Origin: Dictyostelium firmibasis
Lineage: Eukaryota > Evosea > Eumycetozoa > Dictyosteliales > Dictyosteliaceae
Direction: 5' to 3'
Assembly: GCA_036169595.1 (NCBI GenBank)
Contig: CM069765.1
Span: 7,351,001-7,415,000 of the forward strand
Length of the DNA stretch: 64,000 nt
Shown here: positions 51,887 through 63,636 of the stretch, one piece after another
How the letters are laid out: every line of letters begins with the position of its first letter
Position numbering within the stretch: position 1 is the first letter of the stretch
Notes under the pieces: generated by a model
The model's database searches: none
What the model saw: the letters and a program-made list of their open reading frames with translations, nothing else
What the model was told of the DNA's origin: nothing
Position numbers and translations under genes: made by a program

Positions 51887-53670
51887 ATGAATTGGAAAGA
51901 GCAACTTGAAGAAATTGGTACATACCAAGATTCAAACAAAGCTATCCAAAGTTATAATAATATTATTACTGTTCAAGGTAAATTTTTTTTTTATTTATCA
52001 AAAAAAAAAAAAAAAAAAAAAAAGAAAACAATATCCTTTATTATAACTATTTTTCTAATTTCCAATTATGTTATTGTTAATTTTTTTTTTTTTTCTATTT
52101 TTTTATTTTTGAATATCAATAGAATCACCAGATGATATTAAAGAGGATGCAATTCTTAGATTAGCAAAATTATTTGTAAAGATTGGTAAAGGTGATCAAT
52201 TACCAACACTTTCAAGATCAGTTAGACCATTTTTTGATAAAATTTCCAAACCAAAAACTGACAAGATTGTTAGAAACTTTATTGATATTTTCTCAACTGT
52301 ACCAGATAACTTACCAACTTTAATCGAGTTTGTTAAAGAAAATATTCAATGGTGTAAAGATACAAATAGAATTTATTTAAGACAAAGATTAGAAACAAAA
52401 CTTTATACATTGTAAGTATTAAATTAAAAAAAAAAAAAAAACTTTTCTTTATCTTGTATCATTATAAAATAATATAGATATATAGATATATACTTATTTT
52501 TTTGAAATTAATTTTAATTAAAATAGAATGTTTGAAGCAAAAGACTATGCAAATGCATTAAGTGGATTAACAACATTGTTAATCGAAATTAAAAGATTAG
52601 ATGACAAACCATTATTAGTCGAAATTCAATTAGTTGAAAGTAGAATTCAACATGCTCTTAAAAATATTCCAAAAGCAAGAGCTGCTTTAACTTCTGCTCG
52701 TACAAATGCAAATACAATCTATTGTCCACCAAAACTCCAAGCTGAGATTGATATGCAATCTGGTATTTTACACTCTGAAGAAAAAGATTATAAAACTGCG
52801 TATGTTATAATAACAATAATATAAATTCACATATGTTAAATTGTAATTTTTAAAAAATTATATTCTAATTAGCCTTTCTATATATATAAAAAATAATATA
52901 GTTTTTCTTACTTTTTCGAATCATATGAAACTTATGATAGTCTTGAGGATCCATTAGCAATGAAAGCATTAAAGTATATGTTACTTTGTAAAATTATGAC
53001 CAACCAAGTAAGTGTTTTTTAAGGAAAAAAAAAAATCAAAAGAAAACCAACAATATTAATTTTATTATTTAATAATTATTTTGTTTTTTTTAAAAAAAAA
53101 AAATATAGACTGATGATGTTCATGCATTGGTTAATGGTAAAATTGGTTTGAAATATCATAACAACAGATCCATTGAAGCAATTACCCAAATTTCAAAATC
53201 ACATGCAAAGAGATCACTTCATATGTTCCAAGAGGTTACCAAAGAATTTGCTGATCAATTATCTGATGACCCAATCATTCATAGTCATTTAACTGAATTA
53301 TATAGTAATCTTCTTGAACAAGTATGTAGCTCTATTATTTTATAGTTTAGAAAGAAATCAAACACTTATTAATCAGGTTTTTTTTGTTTTTTTTTAATAG
53401 AATTTATGTCGTATCATTGAACCATTCTCAAGAGTCGAAATTTCTCACATTGCAAAATTAATTGATTTACCAGTTGATGTTGTTGAAAGAAAATTATCAC
53501 TCATGATCCTCGATAAGAAATATAATGGTATTCTTGATCAAGGTACTGGTACATTGATTGTATTTGAAGAACAAAAAGAGGATAAATTATTTAATTGTTC
53601 TTTGGAAACTATTGGTGCATTAAGTCGTGTTGTTGATTTACTTTATGAAAAAACTAACAAACTTTCTTAA
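51887..53670 (+). CDS. psmD11: 26S proteasome regulatory subunit PSMD11/Rpn6
   Basis: Exons 51887-51977, 52123-52411, 52527-52799, 52902-53007, 53109-53321 and 53401-53670 encode 413 residues, the family's length. The N-terminal part is a TPR-like helical solenoid. Conserved stretches include [40 protein letters not shown], then the PCI winged helix [40 protein letters not shown] and the helical tail [13 protein letters not shown]. Each intron join restores an uninterrupted family sequence. Rpn6 clamps the lid to the 20S core and the ATPase ring. The window therefore encodes parts of core, lid and alternative activator. Confidence 0.95.
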
Positions 53671-54186
53671 ATTAATTTATCGTCTTCATTTTCTCAATTT
53701 CCAAATATAAAAAAAAAAAAAAAAATAAAACACTAAAAAAAAAAAAAAAAAAATATATATAATATATTAAAAGTGTATAACTAAAATAGAATTAACACCA
53801 TTGTTTTTTTTTTTTTTTTCTTTTTTCAAATTAATATTTTGTTTATAATTATTTTTTTTTTTTTTTTTTTTTTTTTCAAATTTTTTAATTTCCTTTTTTT
53901 TTTTTTTTTTGTTTTCTTTTTTTTAATAGTCGGCCTTGTTATATGACTTTATAAGTTAATTGTACATTAAACCCTTATTTTCTTTAATTTTTTTATAGTC
54001 TTCCTTTCATTTTTTTTAAATTTTTTTGTTCTTTTTTTCAGAATTAACTTTAAAAAAAAAAAAGCTACACTAAAACAAAAAAAAAAAAAAAATTAAATAG
54101 CTTTAATTTATTTTCAACCCAAACCATATTTATTTTTTATTATATATTATTCCTCTCTTGAGTTTGAAACCATACTTGAAATTATA
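53671..54186. other. Intergenic region between psmD11 and the REXO1-like gene
   Basis: Poly(T)-rich, with one mixed patch at 53929-53985 (AGTCGGCCTTGTTATATGAC). A pyrimidine/A-rich leader with TCCTCTCTTGAGTTTGAAACC directly precedes the next ATG. No gene is seen. Confidence 0.45.
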
Positions 54187-54544
54187 ATGTTCCCATCGGA
54201 AGCCCTTAAAATTATAGATTGCCCTTTTGGGTTATCTTGTAAAAGAATTATTTGTTGGTTTAAACATTCTGCTGAAAATAATAATAACAATTTTAATAAG
54301 AATAATAATAATAATTTCAATAGCAATAATAATTTTAATAACTATAATAATTTTAACAACAATAATAATTTTAATAACAATAATAATTTTAATAACAGTT
54401 TTAATAATAGTTTTAATAGCTTTAATAATAACAATTTTAATAGTAACAATAATTTTAATAATAACAATAATTTTAATAGCTTTAATAATAACAATTTTAA
54501 TAGTAACAATAATTTTAATAATAATTTTAATAATAACAATAATT

Positions 54545-54575
<31 letters not shown>

Positions 54576-55824
54576 CTTTTACAACTTTAATAATAATAAT
54601 AATAACAATATAAAAAATAATAGCAGTATTAGTAATAATAATAATAATCAAAATTCGTTGGGTGCAGGTTTGAGAATTGGTAAGAATAGAATTAGTGTTG
54701 ATAAAGACCCAAGATTAAATAAACATGTTAGACATAATTATGGTGCAGGAGCATTAAATGTAAATAGTGGTAATAGTGCAAATATAAATACTGAACAAAA
54801 TAATAATTTAGCGAATAAATTCAATGTCGAAGGAAAAAAGGGTAGTCCTTCAAATGGAGATACAATAGCTCCCAATGAATATAACCCAGCCGATGAAGAT
54901 CCGATTGACTTAGATCATTTGCCTTCAATACAAAAAGATACTACACAACAAACTTCAACCGTATCCTCACAGTTACATACACCAATTAAAAAAAGATTCT
55001 CAATAGAAGCAACACCCTCTTCTTCACATCCTCCTCCATCATCATCATCTTCATCTCAACCTGTTTCTAAATTAAAATCAACAACATCAGCACTTTATAA
55101 GAAACAAAAAGATAAAAGGGAAAGAGAGGAAAAAGAAGGAACGACATTAGAAGACGAAAATTCAGAGGACGACGAACATCAATCCTCAAAGTCAACAACA
55201 AAAGGAAAGAAGCAAAAGGTAGAGGTTGAACAAAATCCTAATGAAGCACAAAAATTAAAAACATCAATTTGGAATCCAACATTGAAAAATGTATTATCGA
55301 AACCACCAAATAAAGAAATGTTGGATTTAATTGCAAAAGATGATGTTTTTGACCAAAATAAATGGAATTCTTTGGGTATTGATGCTTCACTCTTACCTTC
55401 AATCGTCGTTGAATCTAGAACAAAAGTACCAAAATCAGTTAGACAAATGTATGCCATATCTATTTAAAAGTTTTTTTTTTTTTTTTTTTTTTCATTCTTC
55501 AAACAACATATTAATATCCATTTTAAAAATTTATAGTATATTGTTTTATATTTTAGAAAAATGTTTAGGAATAATTAATGATAAAATGAAAGCGATTGAT
55601 GAAGCTACAAGAATTGAAGAAAAAATATATGCAGATTCTCTCAGCAAAAATGGTAATATTTTTTTGTAAATTATATTATTTCTTAACCCATGACACTAAC
55701 TTTGCCAATTTTTTTTCCACCCTCTATTATAGTTTATTTAAATTTGGTTTATATTGAATTACCGAAAATATTAAAGCTTTTAAAAGAAAAAGAACAGGAA
55801 GAAGAAAAAGATCAGGATGAATAA
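54187..55824 (+). CDS. REXO1-like CCCH protein (elongin-A-binding region) lacking the exonuclease
   Basis: Exons 54187-55448, 55537-55652 and 55733-55824 encode 489 residues. The first 30 residues hold a CCCH-type finger: DCPFGLSCKRIICWFKH (C-x5-C-x4-C-x3-H), matching the N-terminus of animal REXO1. An Asn/Phe-rich tract of about 110 residues is followed by polar Ser/Lys/Glu sequence. The C-terminus (TKVPKSVRQ-IILFYILEKCLG, then IINDKMKAIDEATRIEEKI, YADSLSKNVYLNLVYIELPK) resembles the conserved middle region of REXO1/elongin A-binding protein 1. The DEDDh exonuclease domain that ends REXO1 is not present before the stop. The protein is probably nuclear and transcription-linked; enzymatic activity is not expected. 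Confidence 0.75.
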
Positions 55825-55956
55825 AACTAAAAATTAAGCGAATAAAATTCATCTTGCAATTCATAAATTACACAATCTTTTTCGTTTGTTACTATTTTTT
55901 TATTATTTTTTTTATAAATATTATGTACAGGTTTTTCGAGTTTAATACTATCATTA

Positions 55957-56457
55957 TTAATTGCTTTTGTTGGTATTATTATTATTATTACTATTATTAT
56001 TGTCATTATTGTCATTATTATTGTTGCCATTATCCTTATTAGTATTATTTTGGGTTTTTCCTTTTGTTTTTTTCTCTGATAATTCTTTTGTATGTGCCAT
56101 TGCAGCAACATTTCCTCTGAATCTATTTCTTGTATCAAACTAATTTATTGAGAAATGGTAATTATTAATATTTATTGAAAGAATCTTTTAATAGTTTTAA
56201 AAATTATAATAGTAATAATAATAATAATAATTTACCATATCTTTTCTACATTTAAAGAAAGCATACAATAAATCTTTGCATTCTTGATCTAAATCTTTGG
56301 ATTTCATACATTCATGAAATGTTCCACCATTATTCATACAATCACTAAATCTAATACATTCAACTAAATCATCTTTAATGCCTTGGCAGGGAGAGGTATT
56401 GGTTGGTTCTTTTATTCGAGATTCTGGTGTTTGGTTGTTGATATTGGGATTATTCAT
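55957..56457 (-). CDS. Cytochrome c oxidase assembly factor PET191/COA5
   Basis: Exons 56457-56236 and 56139-55957 encode 134 residues. The conserved part (about 20-90) has the twin CX9C pattern: C-QGIKDDLVE-C, then CMKSKDLDQEC and CKDLLYAFFKC. The join after KCRKDM gives FDTRNRFRGN, the hallmark end of the PET191 family. The remaining tail is Lys/Asn-rich and specific to Dictyostelium. The protein sits in the mitochondrial intermembrane space, imported by oxidative folding, and is needed to assemble complex IV. Beyond the stop another frame stays open to 55827 and looks protein-like, so the true C-terminus may differ if a splice or sequencing shift exists. Its 3' end converges with the REXO1-like gene, 132 bases away. 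Confidence 0.87.
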
Positions 56458-57191
56458 TACGTTTTTTCATATGCAAAAATAAAAAGCAACAAAAAAAAAT
56501 AAAAAAAATTAAAAAAAAATAAAATAAAAAAAATCAAAAAAAATTTAAAAAAAAAAAAAAATATACTTAATTGGTTAATAATAATTACTCATATATAGTT
56601 TTTCAAACAAATCTTTAATAATATTTATATAAAAAAAGACCAATGTACCATTAGTTTAATATTTGTAGAGCCTTTTTTGTATAGTTATCAATTTCTTAAT
56701 ATTTAATTAAACAAATGAAAGATGGTTTAATTGGTATCATTTAATATTAAATTTGGTGCTTGTTAATCTCAGCTCATCAATCTATAAAATTTTAATATAA
56801 ACTTACTAAAACCAATTAATACATTTCCCACAATAGTTATTTTGATTATCTTAATTTTGAAAAAAAAAAAATTTGAAAAATAAAAATTAAAAAAAAATAA
56901 ATTAAAGGTAAATTACAAATCTCTTTATTTATTATTAATTTATATTATATATTATTATAATAAAAACTGACACCATTGGCAATAAAAATTCAGTTAAAAT
57001 ATTTTTTTATAAAAAAAAAAATTTATATAATAAACCAAAAAAATTGAATTTTTAAACCAAATATGGGTAAGTGTATTTGAAGTTATTTTATATTATTCAA
57101 AGAATAGATATTTGGGATGTTTTAACACAAAAAGCCAGTAATTTGTATTTTAAAATTTACTATAATAGTGTTACAAAATTTAACCCCACAA

Positions 57192-57233
<42 letters not shown>

Positions 57234-57471
57234 TTTTTTTTTGGAATACAAAATCATCTATTTACTAATTCAAGTTGGTCGATTATTTCATAACCCCATC
57301 TATCTTTTAATAATATAATATTTATTTGGAAATTTTATTTAATTTTTTATAATAATTGTATTAAAAAAAAAGTATAAAATGAAAATTAATTTTTAACAAA
57401 CATTTCAACAAAAACAAAAAATTTTAATTCCTGCATTTTCAAAAAAAAAATAAATAACTACTATTGAAAAA
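56458..57471. other. Intergenic region with the promoter of a small gene
   Basis: A kilobase with no supported gene. The part 56640-56860 is of more mixed composition (GAGCCTTTTTTGTATAG; GGTGCTTGTTAATCTCAGC; TTTCCCACAATAG) and may hold regulatory sequence for the 78-residue gene or for PET191. An AACCCCACAA word at 57181-57190 and a second AACCCCATC at 57290-57298 are near, but not exact, to the small-RNA upstream element, and nothing RNA-like follows. Confidence 0.45.
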
Positions 57472-57775
57472 ATGACTTTAATTAGTAAGTAATTAATTAT
57501 AATTGTGTTCCTTTATTCATTTTTATTAATAATAAATAAATAAATAAATAGGATGTATTCAAAGTATTGGTAATGTTTCAAATGTTATGAATAAAACTAC
57601 AATAAATACAGAGAATAATAATAATAACAATATAAACTTTTCAAATAATCAAACATCATTTGTGGTCCCAAACCAAGGTCAAACATGTCCAATTTCCAAC
57701 CCTCCAACTGATTGTGGATGTGGTTCAACACCAAAACCAGAACCACAACCAAATCACCATGTTTATATGATGTAA
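57472..57775 (+). CDS. Small Asn/Pro/Cys orphan with a 13-base first coding exon
   Basis: Coding exons 57472-57484 and 57552-57775 encode 78 residues. The first exon is ATG-ACT-TTA-ATT-A before a GTAAGT donor. After the ATAG acceptor the product reads MTLIRCIQSIGNVSNVMNKT, an Asn run, SNNQTSFVVPNQGQTCPI, then a Pro/Cys tail with CGCGSTPKPEPQPNHH and VYMM. Exon-1 length, phase and the MTL start are identical to the gene at 45754. The layout resembles short Dictyostelium-specific gene families, often prestalk or prespore expressed. The CxC tail suggests metal or disulfide chemistry but proves nothing. Function unknown. Confidence 0.65.
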
Positions 57776-58155
57776 AACATTTTTTAGCTTTTTTTATAAT
57801 AAGTGTAAAACTATGTAAAACAAACAAATAAATAAAAAATAAAAACTATTTCTTTCTTTCTTTGATTTGTTTAGATATAATAAATTATAAATAAAAATTA
57901 AATTTAATATTTAAATATTTAATACAAAGCAATAAATTGTAAAGATTTTTTTATAAAATGGAACTATCAAATTAAAATAAATGTATCTAACTTTTGGAAA
58001 AAAAAAATTTTAGTTTTTTATTTGAGACAAAAATTTCAAATTCCAATATTAATTGAATTAATTATTATTATAGGCCAATGTTTAATAATAAATAATTTTT
58101 TCTTTTTTTTTTTTTGAAAATGCGAGAATTAAAATTAAAAAAAGTAAAAAAAATA
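57776..58155. other. Intergenic region between convergent genes
   Basis: AT-rich 3' flanks of the 78-residue gene and the WD-repeat gene, with AATAAA-like words and no gene seen. A short TTTCTTTCTTTC run lies at about 57850. Confidence 0.5.
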
Positions 58156-60159
58156 TTATTTCCAGCTGTTTTCCATTTGAAGATACTGTTTTGTAAATGA
58201 AGATGGTGTATTTGGTGAGCACATTATTGAGTCTGCTTTTTGGGCCTATTATTTTTTTAAAAAAAAAAATTAAAATCAAGATTTTGAGGAAATAATAATT
58301 AAAATAATAATATCTTACATTTGCAACAGTATCAGGTCTAGCCCAAATACTAAATTTTTTATAAGATACAGTAACGATCCAATCTTTAGTGCATAATAAA
58401 TCAGTGAGCGGATCTGTATGAACTCTGTGTGATACAATTGGTAAAATAATTGGTGCAATAGTTCTTGAAAGACTATTCACAATGAATGGGGTGGTCGTTG
58501 GTGAAGGATTTAATTCTATTGGTTTATTCTGAAAATCATTTACTTTTTGTTGATTTTCTTTACTTAAAACTGATGATAAAGAAGGCGAATCTTCTTTAAA
58601 ACTATCACTATCGTTATCATTATTATTTTTTGAATTATTTACATTATAACTTGAATTATTATTTTTATTATTTGACTTTTTAAATAAAAGTAAAAATTAA
58701 TAAAAATAATAATCATTTTCTTTTTTGTTTTTTTGTTTAACTTACAAAACTTTTTCCTCTTTGTTTTCTTAATACAGTATCTTTAGAAAAATCCCAAAGT
58801 AATAATCTTGTATCTTCACCTCCTGATAAAATTCTATAATGATTTGAATCAATTGGAAAAGCGTAAGGATCAAATTTAATACAACCTACCCATGATAGAT
58901 GGCCTTGACCTCTTGCAACCAATTGTTTCTCTTCAAATGAGAATATACTAATAAAATCATCTTCACCACCAGTCTAATAAAAGTTAAATGTTTAAAAAAA
59001 AGAAAGAAAAGAAAAAAAAAGAGTTAATATTATTATTTTTTTTAGGAAAAAAAAAATTAAAAGAAATTTACGGCAATGTATTTTCCATCTCGACTCCAAT
59101 CAACTGATAAGAAACCACCAAAATAACTTTTAAATGATATTAAATGTATTTTTGCATCAATGTCATAAATATTCAATAACCCTTCTTGGCATGCAACTGC
59201 TATAAATTTCCCATCTGGTGAAAAACAAAATGAATTTACTTTCTTTTTATCAGATATCCTCCATAAACTAACTGGATTAAATCTTTGCTCCTTTTGAAGA
59301 TATACTGAAAGTTTAAAATCTTGTTTTTTGCCACTAATACTACTATTATACCCACTATTTCCACCTGTGTTACCAATTGTAGGACTAATACTATTATATT
59401 GATAGAGCAAACTTTTATGCTCTGTTCTATTTGTGTCGAAAATCATAATATTTCCATTATCAAAACCTGCAATAAATTTATCATCACTATCTGGAAACCA
59501 ATCTACACATAAACACTTTGTTTTTTCAATATTCTATTTATATTCAATTTATTAGTATGAATTGAAAGAAAAATGAAAAAAAAAAAAAAACATTACATCT
59601 TTATTAAAGACTCTAATATCGACTGGTTTAATTTGAGGATCAAATAGTAAAATTTCACCAGTATCAGTACCAACTAGAATTTGAAGGTGACTATTTTTCT
59701 TTAGTTTTTTAATTTTTTGACAAAGTGCATTATAACCGGTGTGGATTGGGTGAATCTTATCCTCGTACTCTGCTTTATCAATATTGGTGAAATTGTATAA
59801 TGATAAATTACCAATATTTGTGAAACTAAAATATAATTGATCTTTTTCACTTGTTGGATGAATTATATTCTTTTTACTTTTACTACTGCTAATATTACTA
59901 TTGTTATTATTATGATTATTATTAATTATAGTATTGGGTGGATGAGAAGATGATTGATAATCTTCAATTGGTGTAAAGGAACCCATAGTTGGTGGCATAG
60001 TTAATGAATTTATTGATGATGCTGTATGTATCGATGAAGTTGAAGTTGAGGTTGTTGATGATGGTGATGATGATGGTGAATTATTATTGTTGTTATAAAT
60101 TATATTATTTACATTACTTTTAGGACTATTAAACGATGCGGATGGTGTTGTGTATATTG

Positions 60160-60201
<42 letters not shown>

Positions 60202-60439
60202 GATAACTTTTAGAACCTTTATAATAATATGAAACTTTTGGAAAACCTTTGCTTGATACAATACCTCTTTTGAATGATCTTTGATCAATTTCAACTGGGA
60301 CATCTTTAATTAATTTATAGTGGCCCTCTGTAGTTTTAAATGATGGTCTTATGGGCTTAGTATGTACATTTGGATTTATCCAACTTGAAGCTCCTGCCAA
60401 CCCATATTGACCACTTCCATAAATATGAGATGAGTTCAT
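58156..60439 (-). CDS. WDR20/DMWD/CreC-like WD-repeat protein
   Basis: Exons 60439-59597, 59533-59072, 58973-58746, 58675-58319 and 58245-58156 encode 659 residues. The start is the ATG at MNSSHIYGSGQYGL. A Gln run and Ser/Thr/Asn sequence precede the propeller. Blades can be seen at HLQILVGTDTGEILLFDPQI, CLCVDWFPDSDDKFIAGFDN, SFCFSPDGKFIAVACQEGLL (then NIYD), LSVDWSRDGKYIATGGEDDF and HLSWVGCIKFDP...SGGEDTRLLLWDFS. After an Asn/Ser insertion comes the family's last blade, VHTDPLTDLLCTKDWIVTVS with KFSIWARP. In animals WDR20 activates USP12/USP46, and in fungi CreC stabilises the CreB deubiquitinase. A deubiquitinase cofactor role here is inferred from the family. Confidence 0.88.
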
Positions 60440-61003
60440 TGTTTTTTTATAAATACAGGTTATTTTTTTTGAAAAAAAAAAATAAAATAACAATTTGTAT
60501 TGTGTGTGAATATGAAGAAAATAAAAAAAAAAATAAAAATTAAAAAAAAATAAAAAAAAATTATAAAAAAAATTAAAAAAAAATTAATTAAAAATCAAAT
60601 TTTATTTGAATTGATATTGACAATTAAGATTTTTATTCTTTTATAAAAATGAAACAAAAAAAAATAGAAAATAAAATAAGAAAAAATCGAATTATAACAA
60701 AAGATTGGTTTTAAATAATTTTTTTTTGTTTCTTTTTTTTTTTTATTTTTATTTTTTTTTTTTTATAATAAGAATTCATAATTAATTCAAATAATATATA
60801 TACTTGAAGGAGTTTTTAATTATTTTTTAACTATATTAAGAAATTGGAAATGACAACTTTATTTTCTATTTTTCTATTAAATTTAATTTTTCATTGTTTT
60901 TTTTTTTTTTTTTTTTAAAAGTTTTTATTGGTTTGCGACGAATCTTTTTTTACTTTTTTTCATTTTTTATTTTTATCAAAAAAAAACGATTGAGATAATT
61001 AAT
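60440..61003. promoter_or_regulatory. Divergent promoter, WD-repeat gene and trmt6
   Basis: A head-to-head region of 564 bases, largely A and T tracts. The notable word GCGACGAATC at 60935-60944 lies about 68 bases before the trmt6 start and shares CGACGA with the eif3H promoter at nearly the same distance. Confidence 0.5.
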
Positions 61004-62777
61004 ATGGAAACTGAAACTCCAATGGATGTTGAAACAACATCAAATAATGGCAATAATAATAATAATAATAACAATACTATTGTTAAGACCAATTCAAATG
61101 TAATCAAAGAAGGTGATCACGTTATTTTAGATATAAATGATGGTGAAAAGTTTTCTGTAATTAAAGTTAAACTTGGAAGGTAAGAGAGTGAATATAGCAA
61201 TATATTTCCCACACAATTATGAAATTAATAATTTTTTTTAAAACACATCACCCCAATAAATATTTCTAGTAAGGTTAAAATCGGAAAGAAACAAATTTTA
61301 ATAAATTCAATTATTGGAGAATCATATTATTCAAGTTTTCAAGTTTCAAATGAAAAGAATACATTAGAACGTATTACACAAAAAGAATTGGATGATAGAT
61401 TAAATAATTTAGTTGAATTAAATCAAAATGATGCAGACAATAGAAATTTAGATCAAAATAATACAGCACAAAAACTAACACAAGAAGATATCACCCAAAT
61501 GAAAGAAAAGGGTACAGACTCCAATACAATCATTAAAACAATCGTTGAGAATAGTGAAAGTTTTAAAACTAAAACTTCATTTTCACAAATTAAATATTTA
61601 AAAAAGAAAATTAAGAAATATTCAACAATCGTTAAAATTATTAAACCAACTTTAAAATCATTAACAGAAGCATATTATAAAAAAGATTCAAGAAAAATTT
61701 GGTATGTAAAATTTATTAATTGATTTTTTCATTATTAAATAATTAATAATAATAATTTTTTTTTTTTTTATTTTTTTTTTATCTATAAACATATAAAATA
61801 GTGGTCTTAGATTTGATTCATTTGGACAATTATTAACATTAGGTAATATTAGAGCAAATAGTCAAGTATTAGTAGTTGAAACATGTATGGGACTAGTAAC
61901 AGGATCAATTGCTGAGAGAATGAATGGTGATGGTACAATTCTATCAGCATACATTGGAAAAGGTCCATCCTTATCAATTGTTAATAATTTTGGTTTCGAC
62001 ACAGATGTTTTAAATACAATTTATCCATTCAATTTAAATGTTACAAGTGTTTTAAATAAAGATGAAGATATTAGTAAATTACCACCAACAGCCTCATCTG
62101 GTATTTATGATAAACAAGTTAAAGAAAAAGAAAAAGGAAAACAACAAAAAGATAAAGTAAAAGAAAAAGAGGAGGGAGATAATAATAGTGGTGGTGGTGG
62201 TGGTGGTGAAGAAGATGGTGGACCAAAAACAATTGTAAATCAAAGAAATGATACATCTAATGAAAACATCGTTAAATTATTAAAAGATGGTGTTTGGTCA
62301 TTAGTGATCGTTACAAAGTATTCACCATTGAATATTTTATTATCTTGTTGGCCATATTTAAATTCATCAGGTAGTTTTGTAATCTATTCACATTTCCCAC
62401 AACCATTGATGGAAGTTCATCAATTCCTTCATAAGAATCAAATGGCTGTTAATCAACAAATCTCTGAGATTTGGATGAGAGAACATCAAGTACTCCCAAA
62501 GAGAACTCATCCAATGATGGGTATGGATGGTGCAAGTGGCTTTATTTTATATGGTACTAAAGTTACTAAACCTTCTTCAATTCAAAAACCAATATCTTCA
62601 CCAACTACCACTACTACTACTACTACTACAACCACTAAAACTAATAACCTATTGGATATTGAAAATAAAGTTATTGCTGCAACTACTACCATTGTTGCAA
62701 CAATTGAAGAAGAAGTAGAAAATAGTGAATCAGCTTTAAAGAAAAGAAGAATCGATGAAGAACAAAAGAAAGAATAA
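61004..62777 (+). CDS. trmt6: tRNA m1A58 methyltransferase non-catalytic subunit TRM6
   Basis: Exons 61004-61179, 61270-61701 and 61802-62777 encode 527 residues. After an acidic/Asn leader the TRM6/GCD10 N-terminal barrel begins (IKEGDHVILDINDGEKFSVI; KVKIGKKQILINSIIGESYY). The central helical segment has LTQEDITQMKEKGTDSNTII and YLKKKIKKYSTIVKIIKPTL. The Rossmann-like C-terminal part starts CGLRFDSFGQLLTLGNIRAN and includes VVETCMGLVTGSIAERMNGD. The S-adenosylmethionine motif is degenerate, as in other TRM6 proteins; catalysis is done by TRM61, which is not in this window. Asp/Gly/Lys-rich and Thr-rich insertions (about 365-405 and near 500) are local expansions. The complex methylates A58 of initiator and other tRNAs in the nucleus. 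Confidence 0.93.
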
Positions 62778-62980
62778 ACTATTAATCAAACCAATATAGT
62801 GAATTATAAATTTATAATAAAAGAAAAAAAAACTTTGAAAAAAAAAAAAACATTGACTATACCTTCCAAAGTTGTTTGATTTAAGACAATATTTTTTATA
62901 TATAAATATAATTTTTTTTTATTATTATTAATGAAAATTATTCAACCATTAATTTTTTCTTTTTTGTTTTTTTTTTTTTT

Positions 62981-63636
62981 TTATCTAACAAATTTAACTT
63001 TTTGTTTATCTTGTTTCTTTTCCATTTTCTCTCTTCTCTTGCTCTTTTCTTCTTGTGGTTGTTGTTGTTGATTTCTACTTGCTAAAAATGGTCCGATGAA
63101 AGTTTTCCAAATCTTAAAGACTGCAAATATTGGGATGACCAAAACTAAATATAAACATTTATCTGAAATTAATCCTAATCCTTGAATAATACTGCAAACA
63201 TAAACAATATCAAAATAATATCTAAATTAAATTTAATTATTTAATTATTGATTCAAACATTAGTATAAATAACCCATTATTTGTCTATTTATTATTATTA
63301 TTATTATTATTACTATTATTTTTATTATTATTATTATAAGTATGTAGTAGACACATACTCAGTCATACCACCTTGATTTAAATCAGCACCGCCATCAATA
63401 AGTTCACCATTATTATCGTATGTTAATTTACACATTGATGTAATGATATAGTATGCAAAGAGATTGAGTGCATTTATGGATAAATAGGCAAACCATAACC
63501 ATCCTCCAAATGTTTCACTTTGATAAACAACACGATATAAAATGTATGGAATAGTAGTTGCTGCCATAATCAATCTGATCTTTAATAATTCTTTTTCATT
63601 TTGTGTCTTTCTTTTTTTTGCTCCTGAATTTGCCAT
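62981..63636 (-). CDS. TMEM208/SND2-type ER membrane protein
   Basis: Exons 63636-63359 and 63191-62981 encode 162 residues. The basic N-terminus (MANSGAKKRKTQNEKELLKI) leads into two close hydrophobic segments (IRLIMAATTIPYILYRVVYQ; FAYLSINALNLFAYYIITSM). A conserved loop with DLNQGGMTE-D (completed at the intron) is followed by IIQGLGLISDKCLYLVLVIP and IFAVFKIWKTFIGPFL. The C-terminus is highly basic (KRREKMEKKQDKQKVKFVR). Length and order match TMEM208/SND2, which acts in SRP-independent targeting of membrane proteins to the ER. The intron runs from a GTATGT donor (63358) to GCAG and contains ATT repeats. Confidence 0.9.
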
